From Azospirillum agricola (GTDB lineage: Bacteria; Pseudomonadota; Alphaproteobacteria; Azospirillales; Azospirillaceae): a stretch of DNA of 64,000 nt. Location of the stretch: positions 310,001 to 374,000 of the forward strand of contig NZ_JAGINM010000002.1 of NCBI RefSeq assembly GCF_017876095.1. The letters run 5' to 3'. This document shows positions 59,682 to 64,000 of this stretch, one piece after another (positions within the stretch are counted from its first letter, which is position 1; each line of letters starts with the position of its first letter). Both the position numbers and the translations under genes were made by a program. A model generated the notes under the pieces. It ran no database searches. It saw nothing but the letters and a program-made list of their open reading frames with translations, and had not been told where the DNA came from.

Positions 59682-60341
59682 TCAGAACGCCGGCTTGGCG
59701 TCGGGGACCGTGCCGGCGGCGGGGCTTCCGTGGCCGATGCGAAGGTGATCCGCCACTTTGTCCAGGGCGGAGCGCAGCTTGTTCAGGTTGCGGGTGCCAC
59801 CGGCCCATTCCTCCAGCCCGCAGACGGAAAGCGCCACATGTCCCAAGGGGGTGACGACCAGCGGGGAGCGAGCCCCCGGAAGCGCTTCACGCACCCGCGC
59901 ATCGGCCTTGGCCGCTTCGGCCCCGCCCCCTCTCACGGCCAGCCCGCTGGCCAGGAGGAAATTCCACAAGATGTTCCGCCCATCCAGCATCGGGTCCGCG
60001 CCGCCCCCGCCGCCCATCCTCTCGCCGTAGACCGCGATCATCGATGGTTGGAGCACCGCCCGCCGGAAGCAGCGGGCCAGCCACATGCCGGCCTCGTGCT
60101 GGCGCTCGTCCACCACCCCCCGCCGCCGATAGGCGTCCAGCGGCGTCGCGTCCAGCATTCGAACCCCCAGGGGCGGCTGGCGACCGCGGCCCTCCCCGTC
60201 CCGGACCTCCACCACGTGAAGGGACCGCCTCAGCCGTTCCGGTGTCGTGGTCTGCAAGGCTTCCTCCACGGCGGTCGGAATCGCCGCTCGCGGATTCGCG
60301 GCGTCCTTTCGCTGCGCAGGCTTGCCGCTCCGTTTGCCCAT
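59682..60341 (-). CDS. Hypothetical protein, possible DUF6456-like tail-cluster regulator
   Basis: The 219-residue protein begins MGKRSGKPAQRKDAANPRAA and has a helical C-terminal domain: DERQHEAGMWLARCFRRAVL, LGHVALSVCGLEEWAGGTRN and LNKLRSALDKVADHLRIGHG. The layout recalls DUF6456, a domain found in phage- and host-encoded alphaproteobacterial regulators. It is the gene just upstream of the tail operon, transcribed toward it, which suits an activator. GGAGG precedes the ATG. The DNA-binding part is not obvious, so this is a low-certainty proposal. Confidence 0.5.
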   Translation of the reverse strand: MGKRSGKPAQRKDAANPRAAIPTAVEEALQTTTPERLRRSLHVVEVRDGEGRGRQPPLGVRMLDATPLDAYRRRGVVDERQHEAGMWLARCFRRAVLQPSMIAVYGERMGGGGGADPMLDGRNILWNFLLASGLAVRGGGAEAAKADARVREALPGARSPLVVTPLGHVALSVCGLEEWAGGTRNLNKLRSALDKVADHLRIGHGSPAAGTVPDAKPAF

Positions 60342-60378
60342 GACGCTGCCTCCATGTCATGCCGTTTCGCGACATGAA

Positions 60379-60384
60379 TTTATA
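60379..60384 (-). promoter_or_regulatory. Candidate -10 element before the possible regulator gene
   Basis: TATAAA on the minus strand, 38 bases before the gene, stands in an A+T-rich patch (AGGTATAAATTCATG). No clear -35 element is seen. Confidence 0.3.
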
Positions 60385-60512
60385 CCTATCAAAGGAGCGC
60401 CGTCATGGAATCTTGAATTTTCCCCGAGCACCCGACGTTCAGGACGCCGGGCCACGACGGAACAACCCGCGCAGCCAGGTTCGGAGGCTCGGGCCGGCCG
60501 CGCGGAGATCAG

Positions 60513-60548
60513 GAAAGGCGGTGCCCACCACGGAACCGGAACACCGCC
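60513..60548 (-). terminator. Possible terminator after the response regulator gene
   Basis: GGCGGTG pairs with CACCGCC over an 18-base loop and is followed by TTTCC on the minus strand, just after the stop codon. The stem is short and the T-run weak. Confidence 0.35.
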
Positions 60549-60552
60549 GGCC

Positions 60553-62439
60553 TCACTCCGTCATGCCCTTCTGCGCCAGGACCAGGAAGACCTTCTCCTC
60601 CAACTGGTCCGGCGTGAAGGGTTTGGCGATGTAGCCGCTGACCTGATGGGCAAGCGCCCGCTTCACCGCCTCCAGGGTGGCCAGCGCCGTCACCATCAGG
60701 AAGGGCAGATCGGTCCGCATCTCGCGGACATGCTTCAGCAGATCCAGCCCGTTCAGGCGCGGCATCATCCAGTCGCAGATGATCAGGTCGTACTCGGCCT
60801 TGTTGGCGGCCAGACGCTCCAGCGCCTCCTGTCCGTCGGCCGCCATGTCGACCCGGCCGATGCCGAGATCGCGCAGGACCGAGGCGACGAGCTTGCGCGG
60901 CCCCTCCTCGTCGTCCACCGCCAGCACGCGCTGGCTCCCCAGATCGATGAAGGGGACCCCGACCATCGCCAGCGACTGCCGCAGCCAGCCCACCCGCGCC
61001 AGCCGTTCCCGCGGGGTCGGCGCGTTCAGCAGGAAGCCGCGGACGAAGCGCGGGCGGTGGGTCTGGCGGTAGAGAACGCGGGCCACCGCCATCCGGCTCT
61101 TGCCGGTGCAGAAGGCCCCGTCGCCGGCCAGCCGGACGATCTCCAGCACCGCCTCGGGCGACGGGTCCTCCTTGGTCTGCACCAGGGGGGCGAGGACCCG
61201 CTGGGTGCGCAGGAAGGCGTTCTGGATGTCGTCCACCTGCCCGGCGATGCAGTCGCGATCCTCCTCGGAGAAAGCGCTGGCCAGCACCATCTTCTGCACC
61301 TCCGCCAGCCCCTTCAGCTTGTCCGCCCGTTCCTTCCAGCAGTCGAGCAGCCGGCCGGCGAAGTCGCGGCTGTCGAAGAAGCTCCGCAGATAGTCGTTGA
61401 CCGCCCGCGCGGCGGTCGGCGACAGCGGCATCTTCTGCAACACGAACAGGATGCGCAGCTTCTGCACGAAGTTGCGGCCCTTGGTGATCTCCGGGACGGT
61501 GTCCTCGTTCACCAGGATCGCGGTGCGGCGCTGCAAAGCCGCCTCGGTCTTGGCGCCGCCGTGATAGGCGCCCTCGGCGTCGCGCAGGCGGCCGGACAGC
61601 TCGCTCAGCGCCATGATCTCCCGCTGCACCGCCTCGATGCCGAACATGTCGCCGGCGCTGGCGATGGTGAAGCAGGCGGGCTTGCCCATCTCGCGCCGGA
61701 AGGCCACCATCAGGCTGTCGCGCAGGGCCGGCATCGGCGTGCGCCGCATCAGCGCGTCCAGTTCGCGGAACACCGGCGGGGCGGTGTCGGGCAGGGCCCG
61801 GTCGCCCGCCACCAGGGTCACGATCAGCCCGATCAGATCGGCGAAGGGCGCGTCCTGCGCGCAGGACGCGGTGCCGGCGTCGCTGCGCAGGATCTCGCCG
61901 AGAAGCCGCTCGATCGGGACCAGCGTTTCGGGATGCTGCTCGGCGATGTCGGGGGCGGACGCCAGCGCCAGCAGCGCCTTCGCCTTGTCGGCGAAGCTGC
62001 GGCCGGTGACGATGTGCTGGGACAGCGCCGCGTCCAGCAGGAAACGCCCGAGGAACCCACCCCCCGCCAGCAATCCGGCGGCGACGCCGGCGTAGGTTTC
62101 CGGCGTCAGGTCGGGCGGCGGATTCTCCTTGGCGCGCTCGCGGGTCAGGCGGGCGATCTCGTTCACCAGCGGAGTGAGCGTCCCCTTGCGCTCCATCGTC
62201 CGTTCGGCCTGGGTCAGGATGGCGACGAAGGTCGCGGTGTTGGACAGCGCGTTCTGGTGGCGGTTGTTGTGCAGCAGTTCCGTCGCGGTCAGGGCGTTCT
62301 CGTCGAGAAAGCGGCGGCAGAAGCGGCCGACGCTGTCGCGCGCCACGGCGGTGTAAAAATCCGCCGGATCGCGGCAATCCGCGGTTTCGAGTGCCGCCTC
62401 GCTCTCCACACCTTCGGTTGCGGCATTCTCCGACGCCAT
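60553..62439 (-). CDS. Response regulator with a large helical N-terminal domain
   Basis: Residues about 505-625 of 628 form a receiver domain with RVLAVDDEEGPRKLVASVLR, the phospho-acceptor Asp in LIICDWMMPRLNGLDLLKHV, and IAKPFTPDQLEEKV with the conserved Lys. The first 500 residues are helical and Leu/Ala-rich with no domain I recognise (FCRRFLDENALTATELLHNN at the start, FVQKLRILFVLQKMPLSPTA midway). There is no DNA-binding or enzymatic output domain. It follows the kinase gene by 51 bases, so the two form a pair. Confidence 0.8.
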   Translation of the reverse strand: MASENAATEGVESEAALETADCRDPADFYTAVARDSVGRFCRRFLDENALTATELLHNNRHQNALSNTATFVAILTQAERTMERKGTLTPLVNEIARLTRERAKENPPPDLTPETYAGVAAGLLAGGGFLGRFLLDAALSQHIVTGRSFADKAKALLALASAPDIAEQHPETLVPIERLLGEILRSDAGTASCAQDAPFADLIGLIVTLVAGDRALPDTAPPVFRELDALMRRTPMPALRDSLMVAFRREMGKPACFTIASAGDMFGIEAVQREIMALSELSGRLRDAEGAYHGGAKTEAALQRRTAILVNEDTVPEITKGRNFVQKLRILFVLQKMPLSPTAARAVNDYLRSFFDSRDFAGRLLDCWKERADKLKGLAEVQKMVLASAFSEEDRDCIAGQVDDIQNAFLRTQRVLAPLVQTKEDPSPEAVLEIVRLAGDGAFCTGKSRMAVARVLYRQTHRPRFVRGFLLNAPTPRERLARVGWLRQSLAMVGVPFIDLGSQRVLAVDDEEGPRKLVASVLRDLGIGRVDMAADGQEALERLAANKAEYDLIICDWMMPRLNGLDLLKHVREMRTDLPFLMVTALATLEAVKRALAHQVSGYIAKPFTPDQLEEKVFLVLAQKGMTE

Positions 62440-62490
62440 GCGCGTCCACTCCCCGTGGCAATCGTTCTGGTTTGTTCTTGTTGGGCGCGG

Positions 62491-64000
62491 TCAGTCGGCC
62501 AGCAGGTCACGCAGCGCTTGGAGCAGACGCTCGGGCGTCACCGGCTTCATGACGATGGTGCGTCCGGTCTGCGCCGTCAGCCCCGCCGCCGTCTCCTTCG
62601 AGGCATAACCGGTCAGGAAGAGGATGCGCAAGTCAGGGTTACGCTCCTCCAGCGCGCGGCCGAGGTCCGGGCCGTTCATGCGCGGCATCGACACGTCGCT
62701 GACCACCGCGTCGAACAGGCCGCCGGCCTCGTCGTAGCGCTCCAGCGCCTCGATGCCGTCGGCGGCCTCGGTCACCACGCAGCCGGCCTCCTCCAGCGCC
62801 AGCCGCAGATAGGTGCGGACGGACTCCTCGTCGTCGACCAGCAGGATCGCCGCGCTCTCGCCCTCGGCCATGCGCAGGGATTCCAGACCGGGAACCGGCA
62901 CCGGCGGAGCGGTGGCCGGCAGATAGAGGGAGAAGACGGTGCCCTGCCCCTCCTCGCTCTCCATCTCCACGACGCCGCCGGCCTGCTGCGCGGTGCCATA
63001 GACCATCCACAGGCCGAGCCCGGTGCCCTTGCCGGGCTCCTTGGTGGTGAAGAAGGGTTCCCACACCCGGTCGCGGATCGCCTCCGGCACGCCGCAGCCC
63101 TGGTCGGCGACGCGGATGACGATATAGCGCCCGACGGACAGGCCGCCGTGACGGGTGAAGAAGGCGGCGTCGGGCGTCTCCACCGTCAGCGCGATGGTCA
63201 GGGCGCCGCCGTCGGGCATGGCGTCGCGCGCGTTCAGCGCGAGGTTCAGCAGGGCCTGGTTCAGCGTGACCGGGTTGACCAGCGTGTGGGCGCCCTCGTC
63301 GCCGATCTCGATGGAGACGTCGATGCCGGCGCTGATCAGCGGCTTGAGGAACACCCTCAGGTCGCGCAGCAGTTGGGCGACGCCGACCACCTCGCGCTCC
63401 TCCGACACCCGGCGGTGCGAGAAGTCGAGAAGCTGGCCGGTCAGGGCGGCGGCGCGCTCCGACGCCTTGGCGATCTCCTGCACGCAGGTCAGCACGCGCG
63501 CCGCGTCGCCGGGATTGCGCTCGGCCAGACGGGCGAAGCCGCCGATGGCGGTCAGCATGTTGTTGAACTCGTGGGCGATGCCGCCGGCCATGCGGCCGAC
63601 CGCCTCCATCTTCTGGGCGCGCTGCAACTCCCCTTCGACCCGGCGGCGGTCGGTGACGTCGTTCAGCACCAGCAGGGCCGCCGGCTCGCGCCGGTAGACG
63701 GCCGGCGAGGCACCGACCTCCAGGAAGCGGCGCTCGCCGGACGGGCGGATGGCCTCGCATTCCAGATGCTGCCCCCTGCCCTCGGCGGCCACGGCGAGAC
63801 GGGCCTCCAGCGCGTGGCCGTCCTCCAGGAAGCTGGCGAGCGGCCTGCCCTCCAGCCCGCCGGCGCCGACACCGAGGATCTCGGCGGCGGCGCCGTTGGC
63901 GAAACGGATCGCCGCGCGGTCCCAGATGACGATGCCGTAGGGGGCGAGTTCGACGAGCTGGCGGTAGCGCCGCTCGCTCTCCTGGAGCGCCGAGACGGTG
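62491..64000 (-). CDS. PAS-domain hybrid histidine kinase (5' end outside window)
   Basis: The visible 503 residues begin in an open frame at the window edge with a PAS domain ([20 protein letters not shown]). The histidine H-box follows ([20 protein letters not shown]), then HATPase motifs [14 protein letters not shown] and [20 protein letters not shown], the G2 box [11 protein letters not shown], and a receiver domain ([20 protein letters not shown]; Asp in [12 protein letters not shown]). The kinase is of the NtrB/hybrid type. A GTG at 63792 is not the real start because the reading frame and PAS domain continue upstream. Its phosphorelay partner is likely the response regulator encoded next. 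Confidence 0.9.
   Translation of the reverse strand, partial: TVSALQESERRYRQLVELAPYGIVIWDRAAIRFANGAAAEILGVGAGGLEGRPLASFLEDGHALEARLAVAAEGRGQHLECEAIRPSGERRFLEVGASPAVYRREPAALLVLNDVTDRRRVEGELQRAQKMEAVGRMAGGIAHEFNNMLTAIGGFARLAERNPGDAARVLTCVQEIAKASERAAALTGQLLDFSHRRVSEEREVVGVAQLLRDLRVFLKPLISAGIDVSIEIGDEGAHTLVNPVTLNQALLNLALNARDAMPDGGALTIALTVETPDAAFFTRHGGLSVGRYIVIRVADQGCGVPEAIRDRVWEPFFTTKEPGKGTGLGLWMVYGTAQQAGGVVEMESEEGQGTVFSLYLPATAPPVPVPGLESLRMAEGESAAILLVDDEESVRTYLRLALEEAGCVVTEAADGIEALERYDEAGGLFDAVVSDVSMPRMNGPDLGRALEERNPDLRILFLTGYASKETAAGLTAQTGRTIVMKPVTPERLLQALRDLLAD

Larger units (their letters stand above)
39884..60341 (-). mobile_element. P2-like contractile tail cluster, probable R-type tailocin
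   Basis: Nearly 20 co-oriented genes encode a full contractile tail with spike, baseplate, fibre, sheath, tube, tape measure, chaperones and a lysis pair. Gene order resembles the tail half of P2. No capsid, scaffold, portal, terminase, integrase, replication or lysogeny repressor gene lies in the block, and both flanks are ordinary chromosomal genes. No flanking direct repeats were seen. This is how R-type pyocin-like particles are encoded. A decayed prophage is the alternative, but none of the tail genes is visibly broken. Confidence 0.75.

Noticed and set aside
39884..60341. Type VI secretion system
   Set aside because: PAAR, gpV and gp25-like genes are shared, but there are no TssJLM membrane genes or ClpV, while tape measure, gpU, gpX, gpE and lysozyme genes are of phage type.
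39884..60341. Gene transfer agent of the Rhodobacter type
   Set aside because: Gene transfer agents have a siphophage-like non-contractile tail plus terminase, portal and capsid. This is a contractile tail without a head.
60359..60634. 91-codon plus-strand frame near the tail-cluster edge
   Set aside because: It overlaps the response regulator gene in antisense and the promoter region. There is no ribosome-binding site or recognisable feature.

Overview
The window is about 68% G+C and reads as chromosome from an alphaproteobacterium of the Rhodospirillales, most likely Azospirillum or a close relative. The pointers are a complete aapJQMP amino-acid transporter, a MucR-type regulator, a magnesium-type HemB, an RpoH with its RpoH box, pyrB followed by a pseudo-dihydroorotase, an LdtR-like regulator, and TTAA-N7-TTAA (CtrA-type) sites. 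The genus is an inference from gene content.

From 1 to 39.1 kb the genes are mostly housekeeping and metabolic. In order they include a truncated ABC substrate-binding protein, an antiporter, the LdtR-like regulator, valine catabolism, a lipid kinase, hemB, a TerC protein, HU, MucR, rpoH and a globin-coupled chemoreceptor. gatCA, ruvX, a cupredoxin/FTR1 iron pair, two GFA proteins with a DUF1127 protein, a GcvA-like regulator, pyrB/pyrC-like/plsY and tRNA-Asn follow. An HtrA-like pseudoprotease, a sulfur and tRNA-editing run (cysK, alaX, sseA), two acetyltransferases, a hisC-like aminotransferase, aapJQMP, metC and hisI complete this part.

Between hisI and the phage region (39.1-39.5 kb) lie three tandem, closely related small-RNA units. 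Each has an FNR/FixK-type box, an almost identical C/U-rich 5' block (UCUCUAACCCUCCCUG) and its own intrinsic terminator. No gene explains them. They look like a set of oxygen-controlled sRNAs with an anti-Shine-Dalgarno seed.

From 39.9 to 60.3 kb, almost entirely on the minus strand, is a complete contractile tail of P2 type: tail terminator-like protein, gpV spike, PAAR tip, gp25, gpJ, gpI, DUF4815 protein, LamG fibre, sheath, tube, E/E' with a -1 slippery site, tape measure, gpU, gpX, gpD, GH24 lysozyme and a small holin-like protein. No capsid, portal, terminase, integrase or replication gene is present, so an R-type tailocin is the best reading. Two intrinsic terminators isolate the sheath-tube pair as its own transcription unit. 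An A+T-rich membrane-protein gene sits beside the PAAR gene as likely cargo. Upstream are a possible regulator gene and a histidine kinase/response regulator pair that runs off the right edge.
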